Origin: JACZST01 sp036985755
GTDB taxonomy: Bacteria; Actinomycetota; Acidimicrobiia; Spongiisociales; UBA5794
Direction: 5' to 3'
DNA length: 8,746 nucleotides
Assembly: GCA_036985755.1 (NCBI GenBank)
Contig: BTQG01000094.1
Location: forward strand, 1 to 8,746
Below are positions 1 through 7,404 of the stretch, piece by piece. Position 1 is the first letter of the stretch, and the number at the start of each line of letters is the position of its first letter. The translations under genes were made by a program, and so were the position numbers. Below the pieces are notes generated by a model, which was not told the DNA's origin, made no database searches, and was given only the letters and a program-made list of their open reading frames with translations.

Positions 1-2
1 CC

Positions 3-89
3 GAGTCCATTGCTGCGGTCACGCTGGTGTCGGCTGACATGCGGCGAGCCTACCGGCGGCTACGGTTCCCAAAGGTATGCGGGCCGTGA
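3..89 (+). CDS. Possible C-terminal tail of an unidentified upstream gene (partial)
   Basis: A plus-strand frame is open from the left edge to a TGA at 87-89, giving 28 residues that begin ESIAAVTLVSADMRRAYRRL and end in FPKVCGP. Most third codon positions are G or C, as in the real genes here. The tail would overlap the first 13 bases of dtd in another frame, which would allow translational coupling and would explain why dtd has no well-spaced ribosome binding site. The other two plus frames give nothing gene-like. I do not recognise the product. The stretch is short enough that the open frame could be chance. Confidence 0.35.
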   Translation, partial: ESIAAVTLVSADMRRAYRRLRFPKVCGP

Positions 90-532
90 TACAACGGGTG
101 AGCGAGGCCGACGTTTCGGTCGAAGGGGAGACGACCGGGGCGATCGGCTCCGGCCTCGTTGTGTTGGTGGGGGTCGCCACCGGGGACAGCGAGCGAGACG
201 CCGCGGTGCTGGCCACCAAGATCGTCGGGCTGCGCATCTTTGCCGACGACGACCGGAAGATGAACCGCAGCATCGTCGACGCCGGAGGCTCGGTGCTGCT
301 GATCAGCCAGTTCACCTTGCTTGCCGACGTGTCTAAGGGCCGCCGCCCCGCGTTCACCGCGGCTGCACCGCCCGAGGTCGCCGAGCCGCTGCTGGCCACA
401 CTTGCCGCCTCCATCGAGGCCGAGGGTGTCGTGGTGGAGCACGGGCGTTTCGGGGCGATGATGGACGTGTCGCTGACCAACGACGGCCCGGTCACCATCG
501 TGATGGACGTCGTCAACGGCAAGGTGGAGTGA
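77..532 (+). CDS. dtd: D-aminoacyl-tRNA deacylase (DTD)
   Basis: This cytoplasmic homodimeric editing enzyme hydrolyses the ester bond of D-aminoacyl-tRNAs (and Gly-tRNA-Ala), recycling tRNA and keeping D-amino acids out of proteins. The 151-residue product is full length for the family. It starts with the typical MRAVIQRV and carries the signature motifs in order: KMNRSI (61-66), SQFTL (77-81, with the catalytic-pocket Thr80), KGRRPAF (87-93), HGRFGAMM (112-119) and NDGPVT (125-130), whose Gly127-Pro128 matches the chirality-checking Gly-cisPro dipeptide. The ATG at 77 is the only start giving the canonical N-terminus. The purine run at 71-75 is too close to be a good ribosome binding site, so coupling to an upstream reading frame is possible. 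The gene converges on adnB across a repeat-filled spacer of about 400 bases. Nothing in it is truncated or unusual. Confidence 0.97.
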   Translation: MRAVIQRVSEADVSVEGETTGAIGSGLVVLVGVATGDSERDAAVLATKIVGLRIFADDDRKMNRSIVDAGGSVLLISQFTLLADVSKGRRPAFTAAAPPEVAEPLLATLAASIEAEGVVVEHGRFGAMMDVSLTNDGPVTIVMDVVNGKVE

Positions 533-583
533 GCGTTTGTTTTCTCCCCCTGCGGGGGGGTGTACCGCCCGCAGGGCGGGCGG
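533..583. repeat. GC-rich hairpins after dtd, probable fragment of the repeat family
   Basis: Directly after the dtd stop, GCGTTTGT (534-541) is followed by a C-run/G-run hairpin: CCCCC at 546-550, loop TGC, GGGGG at 554-558. The same octamer recurs at 588-595, just ahead of the first full repeat unit, so this looks like a degenerate partial copy. A second hairpin follows, with an 8-bp perfect stem (565-572 with 576-583) and loop AGG. Neither is followed by a T-tract on the plus strand. They could stall polymerase after dtd but are not canonical intrinsic terminators. Confidence 0.5.
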
Positions 584-593
584 GTGGGCGTTT

Positions 594-749
594 GTCTTCG
601 TCTCCACCGCAAAGCGGGGGAGACGCGGAGGAGCGTCAGCTCCGACGCAGAGGGGGCTCTGGGAGCTTGCTGGTTGCGGTTGAGCTCGTCGCGACCACGG
701 AACCCCGAAAGCCTGTTTCTTCCTTTTTGGGGGGGTGCGTACGGGCCGT
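594..749 (+). repeat. Tandem hairpin repeat, unit A (about 155 bp)
   Basis: First complete unit of a direct tandem repeat. It holds four successive inverted repeats. H1: CGTCTCCACCGC with GCGGGGGAGACG, one A/G mismatch, loop AAA. H2: GGAGC-GTCA-GCTCC. H3: CAGAG-GGGG-CTCTG. H4: GGTTGCG with CGCGACC, one T/G wobble, around GTTGAGCTCGT. The unit ends in a T-rich then G-rich stretch (713-737). Every frame through it is low-complexity and shows no protein motif. Compared with unit B, most changes lie in loops or keep pairing, which suggests the folded form is under selection. Confidence 0.85.
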
Positions 750-903
750 GTCTTCGTCTCCACCGCAGGGCGGGGGAGACGCGGAGGAGCGTCCGCTCCG
801 ACGCAGTGGGGGCTCTGGGAGCTTGCTGGTCGCGGTTGAGCTCGTCGCGACAACAGAACCCCCAAAGCCTCTCCCCTCTTTTCTTGGGGGGGGTATCGCC
901 CGT
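750..903 (+). repeat. Tandem hairpin repeat, unit B (about 155 bp)
   Basis: Second unit, 156 bases after unit A and nearly identical to it over the first 120 or so bases by eye. The H1 arms are unchanged while its loop is AGG instead of AAA. The H2 loop is GTCC instead of GTCA. The T/G wobble in H4 of unit A is a C-G pair here (GTCGCG with CGCGAC). H3 carries a change (CAGTG) that breaks one pair. The last 35 bases diverge more but keep the T-rich to G-rich character (878-893). Confidence 0.85.
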
Positions 904-940
904 GTCTTCGTCTCCCCCGCTTCAGCGGGGGAGACGAAGA
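904..940 (+). repeat. Tandem hairpin repeat, unit C (truncated, H1 only)
   Basis: Third unit, 154 bases after unit B, cut off after H1. Here H1 is perfect: arms 905-920 and 925-940 form a 16-bp uninterrupted stem around TTCA. The mismatch of units A and B is repaired and the stem is extended by TCTT/AAGA at its base. The unit abuts the adnB stop codon (941-943), so the array seems to have been truncated against, or inserted right at, the end of that gene. Confidence 0.8.
905..940 (-). terminator. Possible transcription-ending hairpin for the adn operon
   Basis: The perfect 16-bp stem with a 4-base loop begins at the base next to the adnB stop codon on the minus strand. Its position between convergent genes suits a terminator or an mRNA 3'-end stabiliser. 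No T-tract follows on the minus strand, so it does not match the classical Rho-independent pattern. GC-rich actinobacteria often use such tail-less hairpins, so the call is tentative. Confidence 0.4.
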
Positions 941-3900
941 TCAACCCTTCACGTACTCCTGGCCCGCTGAGCAGAAGGCGAGGAAGTCGCAGCGGTGGCA
1001 CCCCTCGGACGGCGTCGGCCCGAGATCATCGGCGGCGATCAACCCGACGAGACCTTCGACGCGATCTCGCGCCGCGACCAGCCACGGCTCGTCGACGACG
1101 AAGGAGCGTTCGGCGTACTCGTCCCCACCGAAGAAAGCGAAGGTCACGGTGAGCCGCTCGGGTATGTCGGGTGCGATCGCCCCATCAACGGCGGCCAGGG
1201 CGTAGGCCTGGAGTTGCACGTCGAGCGCCTCGTCATCGGAGAGGCGACCCGATTTGTAGTCGACGATCTCCCAGGTACCCGGCTCAGGCTCGTAGACGGC
1301 GTCGATTCGCCCCCTGATGTGCGCTTCCCCGACACGGAGATCCACCGGCACCTCGGCGAAGCGGGGTTTCTGATCTGCGAAACGTGAGCCGAGGAACACG
1401 GTGAACGGATCACCCGCCGGTGCACCGACGCCGGAGCCGACGGTGAGGTCGTAGGTGTCCAGGTCGAGGTCGGTCAACGGGACCTTGCCCAGATTGTGCA
1501 ACTCGACGTTGCGGTGGAAGTCGACGCCACGGCGCCTCGCCGCCGACGGTCGCATCGGCAACCGTTCGACCACCCCCCACCTGAAACGCTGCGGGCACCG
1601 CGCCAGCGTGACCAGACCAGTGACCGAGGTAGCAGGGACGGGGTCGGGCAGAGGCGCGGGCGGCTGGGGCAACGCGCCCAGCTCGAGGCGAAGTTGTGCC
1701 GCTTCCTCGGCGGCGGCCGAGGCCAGTTCACCCTGGCCTTCGAGCCAGTCGGGATCGGCAACCGCGCCACGCAGCGCCGCCGGCCAGCCTTCCTCCCCGA
1801 ACAGGGGGTCGGGTGCCGGCACGCTGCGGACGTCGCCGACCGGGGCGGGGGCCTCGCCCGGATCGTCGACGATCGTCTCGGTTCTCGCGAGTTCGTGTGC
1901 CATGGCCCACAGCTCTGACGGCTGGCGCGGCTTCTTGCCATCGCTCCAGAACGATCCGGTGACGATCAACTCGTGGCGGGCGCGTGTCACCGCCACGTAT
2001 CCGATGCGCCACTCACTCGCCCGATGAAACTCTCGCAAGATCTCGTTGCGCTCGTCCTTGTTCTCGGTGCCGGAGAGATCGGGCAGGGCCCCGGCGTCGA
2101 TTCTCAGCTCATATGGCACATATTTCGCAAAGTCGACCGGGTTGTCATACCCCGCTGATCCAGAGGGAAAGGTGCCCTTGGTAACCGTCGGCAGCACCAC
2201 CGTGTCCCATTCCAGGCCCTTGGCCCGATGCACCGTCAGCAGGGAAACGGCCTCTTCGCTGGAGATGCCCGCGGTGTCGAGCTCGTCGACGACTCCATCG
2301 AGGCTCAGCATTTCGAGGTACCCGAGGAAGGCGCCGAGCGACGGTCGACCCTCCAGCGGGCTCCATGACTCGGTCAGGTCGAGGAACCGGTACAGGTTGA
2401 GGCGAGCGCTCAACGCGGCGTGGTCGTCCATGGCATCGATCTCGGTCCACGCTTCGAGTGCACTGAGGATCTGCCGGGACAATTCGACGAGCGACACGCC
2501 CTGTGCGGTGACGAGCAGCTCGCGGTAGATATCTCGGAACCGTTCCAGTCGCCGGCGCGCCGATGTGGACAATCCGTCGACCTCTTCGATGCGATCGATG
2601 GCTTCGATGAGGGCCAGAGGCGGTCCACCCTCTGTCTCGGTGCGGCGCCGATGGCCCTTCACCCACCCGGCGACGGGAGCCAGGTCGCCGAGCCCGAGAC
2701 GGAACTTGCCTCCGAGCAAGATGCGGGCGAGTGCGGCGGAGTCTTCCGGATCGTGGAGGGCTCGGAGCCAGGCATGAAGGTCGGCTACCTCCGGCACGTC
2801 GAGCAGACCGCCGAGCGAGACGACCTGGACCGGTACTCCGGCGTCGAGAAGGGCGTCCCGGACCGCTCCAATGTTCTTGTTCTTCCGAAACAACGCCGCG
2901 ATCTCACTCCACGCGGTGCCCGCCTCTCCGGCTTGGACGACACGGTCGGCGATCCAATTGGCTTCGTCGGCTTCGGTGCGCAGCCACGCCACCTCGATCT
3001 CGCCGGGTGCCGCCTCCTCGACGGGGATCAGCGGGTCGAATCCGTCGGGTCCATGGATCACGGCGCGGATCTGGTTGGCGAGGTCGAGGATGACCCGATC
3101 CGATCGGCGGTTCTTGGTGAGCGGAAGCGTCGCCGCCGGCGTGCCGTTCGTTGTGGGGAAGTGATTCGGGAACCCTTCGAAGTTCTCCCGGGAGGCGCCC
3201 CGCCACTCGTAGATGGTCTGATCGGCGTCCCCGACGGCGGTGAGCGGGAAACCGTCGCCGAATACCGCAACCATCAGCAGGCGCTGAGCGGGGTCCGAGT
3301 CCTGGTACTCGTCGAGCAGGACCGCCCGGTACCGCTCCCTGATACGCCCGGCGAGCTCCGGGTATTCGGTGACCACCCGGTAGGCGAGCCGGACCAGGTC
3401 GGCGTAGTCGACCACCCCGACCCTGCGTTTCGCCTCGGCATAGGCCTCAGCCACCGCAGCCAGCTCGAGTCGCTTTTCCCACACGGCATCGGGCGGATCG
3501 GGTGCAGCGGCGGAGAGATCGTCGGTGGTGAGCAGGTTGTCGCCGAGCTGCCTGGTGAGGGCCGCGGACTCGTCGACCCGCTGTGCCGGAGCGGTGAGAT
3601 CGAGCGAGACGTACTCTCCGCTGCCGAGGCCCTCTTCGATGAGCTGGCGTTGGAAACCGGGCCCGATGACATCGGCGCCGCGCTCCATCCCGACCAGGGC
3701 ACCGAACTCCTGAAGGATCCCGTAGGCAAAGCCGTGGTAGGTGGTCACCTCGACCTCGCGCCCGGTGGCGGCGAGCTCGGGGAGCTGTTGTCGCAGCCGA
3801 TCGGCCAGCTCCTCTGCGGCCTTGTTGGTGAACGTGATGCCGAGGGCCTGTTCGGGGTCGATTCCGCCCTCGATGAGGGCGGCGAGGCGAAGCACGATCG

Positions 3901-3997
3901 TCGTCGTCTTCCCGGTGCCCGCCCCTGCCGACACCCGGAGTGGCTCGAGCGGATGGGCGATGATTGCCCGCTGTTCGGCCGTCAGCGTCACGCTCAT
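941..3997 (-). CDS. adnB: AdnB-like helicase-nuclease (UvrD motor plus RecB nuclease)
   Basis: The 1018-residue product is the second subunit of a predicted AdnAB-type, ATP-dependent double-strand-break resection machine. Superfamily 1 motor motifs are all present: Walker A GAGTGKT (25-31), Ia GITFTNKAAEE (53-63), II DEYQD (229-233), III LTAVGDADQTIYEWRG (252-267), IV LTKNRR (293-298), V LTVHRAKGLEW (587-597), VI YVAVTRAR (667-674). An Ala/Pro/Glu-rich linker (about 710-790) leads to a RecB-family nuclease with Asp899, Asp913, Lys915 (IVDYKSG) and QLQAY (928-932). Cys801 with CHRCDFLAFC (1000-1009) gives the C...CxxCx5C iron-sulfur pattern. The ATG at 3997 overlaps the adnA stop as ATGA, with GGGAGG 10 bases upstream; the longer open frame to 4204 is only adnA read out of frame. 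Mycobacterial AdnB is a little longer (about 1,100 residues). The subunit assignment rests on gene order and on GAGTGKT, which resembles mycobacterial AdnB. A generic UvrD/RecB fusion is the alternative. Confidence 0.88.
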   Translation of the reverse strand: MSVTLTAEQRAIIAHPLEPLRVSAGAGTGKTTTIVLRLAALIEGGIDPEQALGITFTNKAAEELADRLRQQLPELAATGREVEVTTYHGFAYGILQEFGALVGMERGADVIGPGFQRQLIEEGLGSGEYVSLDLTAPAQRVDESAALTRQLGDNLLTTDDLSAAAPDPPDAVWEKRLELAAVAEAYAEAKRRVGVVDYADLVRLAYRVVTEYPELAGRIRERYRAVLLDEYQDSDPAQRLLMVAVFGDGFPLTAVGDADQTIYEWRGASRENFEGFPNHFPTTNGTPAATLPLTKNRRSDRVILDLANQIRAVIHGPDGFDPLIPVEEAAPGEIEVAWLRTEADEANWIADRVVQAGEAGTAWSEIAALFRKNKNIGAVRDALLDAGVPVQVVSLGGLLDVPEVADLHAWLRALHDPEDSAALARILLGGKFRLGLGDLAPVAGWVKGHRRRTETEGGPPLALIEAIDRIEEVDGLSTSARRRLERFRDIYRELLVTAQGVSLVELSRQILSALEAWTEIDAMDDHAALSARLNLYRFLDLTESWSPLEGRPSLGAFLGYLEMLSLDGVVDELDTAGISSEEAVSLLTVHRAKGLEWDTVVLPTVTKGTFPSGSAGYDNPVDFAKYVPYELRIDAGALPDLSGTENKDERNEILREFHRASEWRIGYVAVTRARHELIVTGSFWSDGKKPRQPSELWAMAHELARTETIVDDPGEAPAPVGDVRSVPAPDPLFGEEGWPAALRGAVADPDWLEGQGELASAAAEEAAQLRLELGALPQPPAPLPDPVPATSVTGLVTLARCPQRFRWGVVERLPMRPSAARRRGVDFHRNVELHNLGKVPLTDLDLDTYDLTVGSGVGAPAGDPFTVFLGSRFADQKPRFAEVPVDLRVGEAHIRGRIDAVYEPEPGTWEIVDYKSGRLSDDEALDVQLQAYALAAVDGAIAPDIPERLTVTFAFFGGDEYAERSFVVDEPWLVAARDRVEGLVGLIAADDLGPTPSEGCHRCDFLAFCSAGQEYVKG

Positions 3998-6960
3998 CCG
4001 ACGAATGCCTCCCTGCCCTCGGGGCGCGCCGGGCACACCGAGCGCACCGGGCATTTCGGGCAGCCCCGGTTCGGGTGCGGCTCCCATCGTTCGTTGCGGA
4101 TGCCCTCTGCGACCGACCGCATGCGCTCTTCGACCTCGGGAAGACGGTCGACGTCGAAGGGGCGAACGGTGATACCGCTCTTGAGGACGGCGAGCGGGTA
4201 CCACAGCTCCGCCTGATCGGCGACGCCGATCTCGCTGAGCTTCTCGTCGTTGCGGGAGGCGAGCACGTAGAAACCGAGCTGGAGCGACCCCTTTGCGTCG
4301 CCGACGGCCATGGCGCTCTTCGAAGTCTTGTAGTCGACGACGGCGAGACCGCCGTCGCGGGCCTCGATGCGATCGGCCCTACCGATCCACTCGGTATCCC
4401 CGTGGGTGAGTTGCAACTCGTGCTCGTGAGCAACCGGCCGTCCGGTCGACGGCCAGGACTCATACAGCGCGCTCAGGCCCTCCCTGCCCCGCTCCCGCCA
4501 CGCCGCATCGAAGGCACCGCCACCGAAGCGCCCGGTGTAGAGCTGGAGGTCGAGCTCGTCGAGGGCCTCGTCGAGGGTGGCATGCTGATCGCCGCGCTCG
4601 GTGGCCCGTAACTCGACGGTCTCGAGCACGTCGTGGATGAGGCTGCCGAACTCGGCGTAGACGCTGTCACCGTCCCCGATGCCGAGGCGGCGTTCCATGA
4701 CGTAGCGCCGGGGACAGGTCTCGTAGGCGTCCGCCTGGCTGGGGGACAGGTGCATCGCATCCCCGATGATGTCGTCGTCGGGGCCTGGCTCGAGATACCC
4801 GGAGAACTCATCGGGATGACGCAGCCCGTGCTCGGGCCCGGCGGCGAGCACGGCGGCGACGCCGAGGCGTCTCGCCGCGAGCACCGATGGGTCGACGAGC
4901 ATGCGGCGCAGAGCGCTCTCCGCCTCACGCGGCGTGATCGGGCGAGCGTGTCTCGGCGGGCGCTTGGCTGCTTCCTCCACGGTGTCGGTGCCGGCGGCGA
5001 GGGCGAGGAACCGGCTGGGGATCCCGATTCCCTCGTTGTACCCCGAGTCGGTTGCCGTCCACACCACCCGTCGCGTCGCCCTGGTCATCGCCGTGTAGGC
5101 CAGGCGGCGCTCCTCGTCGAGGCGGAAGCGGAGGTACCCGGTGGTGTCGGTCGGCAACGACGGCTGGAGGTGCCTGGTGTTGAGCAGCGAGTCGCGGGTG
5201 CGCAAGTCGGGAAAGACTCCTTCGACGGCGTCGGCGATGAACACCACGTCGAACTCGAGGCCCTTGGACTGGTGCAGCGTGGTCAGCGTCACCAGGTCCC
5301 TGTCGCTGCCTTGATAGGCGAGCAGGGGGCTGGCCTCGAACTCGTCGGCCTCGGCGAACCGGCGGTAGTCGTCGAGGGTTCCGGTCGGCTCCCGATCGTT
5401 CCACCGCCCCAGCACCTGGGACAGTGAAGACCATGCCGCCCGATGTTCGCTCGCCGCAGGGTCGGCCACGATCGCATGGATCTGGGGCAGCGTCGACCAC
5501 AGCTCCCACAGCCCGACCGATGCCGGACGCCGGGTTGCCCACGCCTGGTCTTCGATGAAACCGGCGAGGGTCTCACCGCCGGGCACGAGCGCCCGGATGG
5601 CGGCGGGCCACGACAGGGCCCGGCGGAGGCGGTCGCGTTCGATCTCGCGCAGCGTGGCGAGGGGCGTTCGGAACAGCGGTCCGAGCAGGATCCGGCGCAC
5701 CGCAAGGTCGGCTTCGCTGGGAGCCCCGGTGGCTGCGATCACCACGTCGAGGGTGAAGCGGACCGCCGGCTGGTCGATGAGCCTGGCATCGGGCCGGTCG
5801 TGGGGGATGCCGCGCCGCTCCAACGCCCGCGACAAAGGTCCGAGGAAGCGACGTTTCGACCGGGTGAAGACCGCCATCCGACTGTACGGGATCTGCTGTT
5901 CGAGGTGGAGGCGCTCGATCTCGGAGGCGATCCATTCCGCCTCCTCGACCTGCTGTTCGAATCGGTAGGTCTCGACCGACCCCTCCTGGCGAGTGGCGAT
6001 GACCTTGCCTGCGGCTCCTGGTAGCTCGTGGGAGGTCACCCGTACCGCCGCGTCCAGAATCGGCTGCGGGACGCGATGCGACGTGGTGAGCACGATGCGG
6101 GCGGCCGGTTCGCCAGTGGCGTCGGGGAACTGTTCGGGGAACCGGGCCACGTTTTCCAGCTCGGCGCCCCTGAAGCTGTAGATCGATTGGTACGGGTCGG
6201 CCGCTGCGGTGATGTTGCGATGACGTCGGGTGAGACGTTCCAGGAACGTTGCCTGGGCGTGGGTGGTGTCCTGGTACTCATCGACGAGCACGTAGCGGTA
6301 TTGGCGGTCGAGCTCGTCCATCACCTCGTCGTCGGCGACCAGGGCGGCGGCTTCGGAGAGCAGAGTGCCGTAGTCGATGGCCGACCGCTGGCGAAGGGTT
6401 TCGTCGTACCGTTTGAGAAACGCCGCGAGCCCTCGCCAGTCGTCGCGATCGAGCTCGGCGAGGTCGTCGGGCTCGACGAGCTGCTCACGACACCGCAGGA
6501 CGAAGTCGGTCACCTCGTCGGCGAAGGTGCTGGTGGCGAGCAGCCCCCGGTAGGGGTGTGCCCATGCCGACGGGTCCTCTTCGGACAGGAGACGGGCGAC
6601 GAGCCGTTTCTGGTCGGGTCCCGGCAGGACCTCAGGCGCCGATTCCCATCCGCGGCGGGCGGCGTGAGTCTCGAGCAGGCGACGGGCGAAGGAGTGGTAG
6701 GTGGTGACGTCGACCGCCGGCATGGAGCGGGCGACGGCTTCGCCGATCCTGCTGTCGAGGTCGGCGGCCCCGCGGCGGGAGAAGGTGACGACGAGCAGGT
6801 TTCCGCCGTGTCCGGCATCGATGAGCAGCTTCGCTCTTCTCACCAGGAACTCGGTCTTGCCCGTGCCCGGCCCGCCGACCACGAGCTGGGGCCCATCGGT
6901 GGAGGCGACGTGATGGTCCCATTCATCCGGTGCGATGCGAATTTCTGTCCCGGCGGTCAC
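3994..6960 (-). CDS. adnA: AdnA-like helicase-nuclease (UvrD motor plus RecB nuclease)
   Basis: The 988-residue product is the first subunit of the predicted AdnAB heterodimer. The motor carries Walker A GGPGTGKT (29-36), Ia VVTFSRRGAADL (57-68), II DEYQD (227-231), III TAAADPYQSIYSFRG (251-265), IV LTTSHR (291-296), V TTLHQSKGLEF (560-570) and VI AYTAMTRATR (621-630). The C-terminal nuclease shows Cys749 (YETCPRRY), His776, Asp863, Asp876 and Lys878 (VVDYKTS), QLGFY (894-898), then CPKCPVRSVC (967-976), completing a four-cysteine iron-sulfur motif. No key residue is missing. The GTG at 6960 overlaps the DUF488 stop as GTGA and I see no Shine-Dalgarno, so translation is probably coupled. The open frame extends to 7218 but that part is DUF488 in another frame. 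GGPGTGK and first place in the pair match mycobacterial AdnA (about 1,050 residues). In mycobacteria the AdnB motor dominates; here both motors look complete, so relative activity cannot be read from sequence. Confidence 0.88.
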   Translation of the reverse strand: MTAGTEIRIAPDEWDHHVASTDGPQLVVGGPGTGKTEFLVRRAKLLIDAGHGGNLLVVTFSRRGAADLDSRIGEAVARSMPAVDVTTYHSFARRLLETHAARRGWESAPEVLPGPDQKRLVARLLSEEDPSAWAHPYRGLLATSTFADEVTDFVLRCREQLVEPDDLAELDRDDWRGLAAFLKRYDETLRQRSAIDYGTLLSEAAALVADDEVMDELDRQYRYVLVDEYQDTTHAQATFLERLTRRHRNITAAADPYQSIYSFRGAELENVARFPEQFPDATGEPAARIVLTTSHRVPQPILDAAVRVTSHELPGAAGKVIATRQEGSVETYRFEQQVEEAEWIASEIERLHLEQQIPYSRMAVFTRSKRRFLGPLSRALERRGIPHDRPDARLIDQPAVRFTLDVVIAATGAPSEADLAVRRILLGPLFRTPLATLREIERDRLRRALSWPAAIRALVPGGETLAGFIEDQAWATRRPASVGLWELWSTLPQIHAIVADPAASEHRAAWSSLSQVLGRWNDREPTGTLDDYRRFAEADEFEASPLLAYQGSDRDLVTLTTLHQSKGLEFDVVFIADAVEGVFPDLRTRDSLLNTRHLQPSLPTDTTGYLRFRLDEERRLAYTAMTRATRRVVWTATDSGYNEGIGIPSRFLALAAGTDTVEEAAKRPPRHARPITPREAESALRRMLVDPSVLAARRLGVAAVLAAGPEHGLRHPDEFSGYLEPGPDDDIIGDAMHLSPSQADAYETCPRRYVMERRLGIGDGDSVYAEFGSLIHDVLETVELRATERGDQHATLDEALDELDLQLYTGRFGGGAFDAAWRERGREGLSALYESWPSTGRPVAHEHELQLTHGDTEWIGRADRIEARDGGLAVVDYKTSKSAMAVGDAKGSLQLGFYVLASRNDEKLSEIGVADQAELWYPLAVLKSGITVRPFDVDRLPEVEERMRSVAEGIRNERWEPHPNRGCPKCPVRSVCPARPEGREAFVG
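4008..4013 (-). promoter_or_regulatory. Shine-Dalgarno for adnB
   Basis: GGGAGG on the minus strand lies inside the adnA 3' end, 10 bases before the adnB ATG. It supports the start at 3997 over the longer open frame and suggests adnB can load ribosomes itself besides coupling through the ATGA overlap. Confidence 0.6.
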
Positions 6961-7403
6961 GAGAATGGCAGCGGAGGCTCGTGGTGGCGGGTCGATCCAT
7001 CCCCGAGGATGTGGGTCACCTCGAGACCGCGCTCGTGGAGGGCGGCGCCCACGATGGTCGAGCGATGACAGGCGCCCGGTTCGAGCTCGGCGCACAGGAT
7101 CACGGTTGGGGTGGAGGCGGCGAGCTCGACCAACTCGTCGATCGCCTCGTCGAAGCCTGGGCGCTCCGGCCCTGCCGGGCCCTGTTCCGGTTTGCCTCCG
7201 AGGGTGGCGCCCAACCATCGGTATCCGATCTCTGCTTCATCGCACAACAGCTCGAGCCGCCGCCTGGCAAAATCGGGGGCATGGCGAGAATGCGGCTGGG
7301 ACCGGACGTCGACGATCATCGAGACCCCGTACGGCGAGGCGCGCTGCTCAAGCTCGGTGAACGATCCTGCCCCGTGGCCGATGGTCCACACCGTGGTTGT
7401 CAG
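6957..7403 (-). CDS. DUF488 domain protein in a DNA-repair operon
   Basis: The 148-residue product belongs to the DUF488 family of small cytoplasmic proteins with no established function. Family motifs are clear: WTIGHG near the N-terminus (6-11), VDVRSQPHSRHAPDF (31-45), YRWLGATLGGKP (61-72) and a C-terminal LCAELEPGACHRS (103-115) containing the conserved Cys-His-Arg. Length is normal for a stand-alone member. The start is uncertain. CTG at 7403 lies 6 bases after a perfect GGAGG and gives (M)TTTVWTIGHG, the spacing usual for the family. The nearest conventional start, GTG at 7391 (144 residues), puts Trp directly after the initiator and lies 18 bases from that GGAGG. The longer open frame to 7634 is only the upstream nuclease read out of frame. 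The gene starts within 1-2 bases of the upstream nuclease stop and its own stop overlaps the adnA start, so it is co-translated with DNA-end-processing enzymes. A role with them is inferred from context only. Confidence 0.85.
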   Translation of the reverse strand: MTTTVWTIGHGAGSFTELEQRASPYGVSMIVDVRSQPHSRHAPDFARRRLELLCDEAEIGYRWLGATLGGKPEQGPAGPERPGFDEAIDELVELAASTPTVILCAELEPGACHRSTIVGAALHERGLEVTHILGDGSTRHHEPPLPFS

Positions 7404-7404
7404 G

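Noticed and set aside
594..940. CRISPR array
   Set aside because: The units are about 155 bp, tandem and contiguous. There are no short identical repeats separated by unique spacers and no cas genes; the PD-(D/E)XK nuclease at 7405-8199 is not in a Cas4 context.
636..1001. 121-codon minus-strand frame with an internally repeated peptide
   Set aside because: The peptide repeat exists only because units A and B are 156 bases (52 codons) apart. The frame is low-complexity, overlaps the adnB 3' end, and merely translates the hairpin repeat.
529..1152. 207-codon plus-strand frame across the repeat array
   Set aside because: It also translates the tandem repeat, giving Arg/Ser/Gly-rich sequence with no motif, and it runs deep into antisense of adnB.
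2420..4216. 598-codon open frame on the plus strand, antisense to adnB
   Set aside because: It is a GC-bias shadow. It has no family motif, and the opposite strand encodes all helicase and nuclease motifs without a break.
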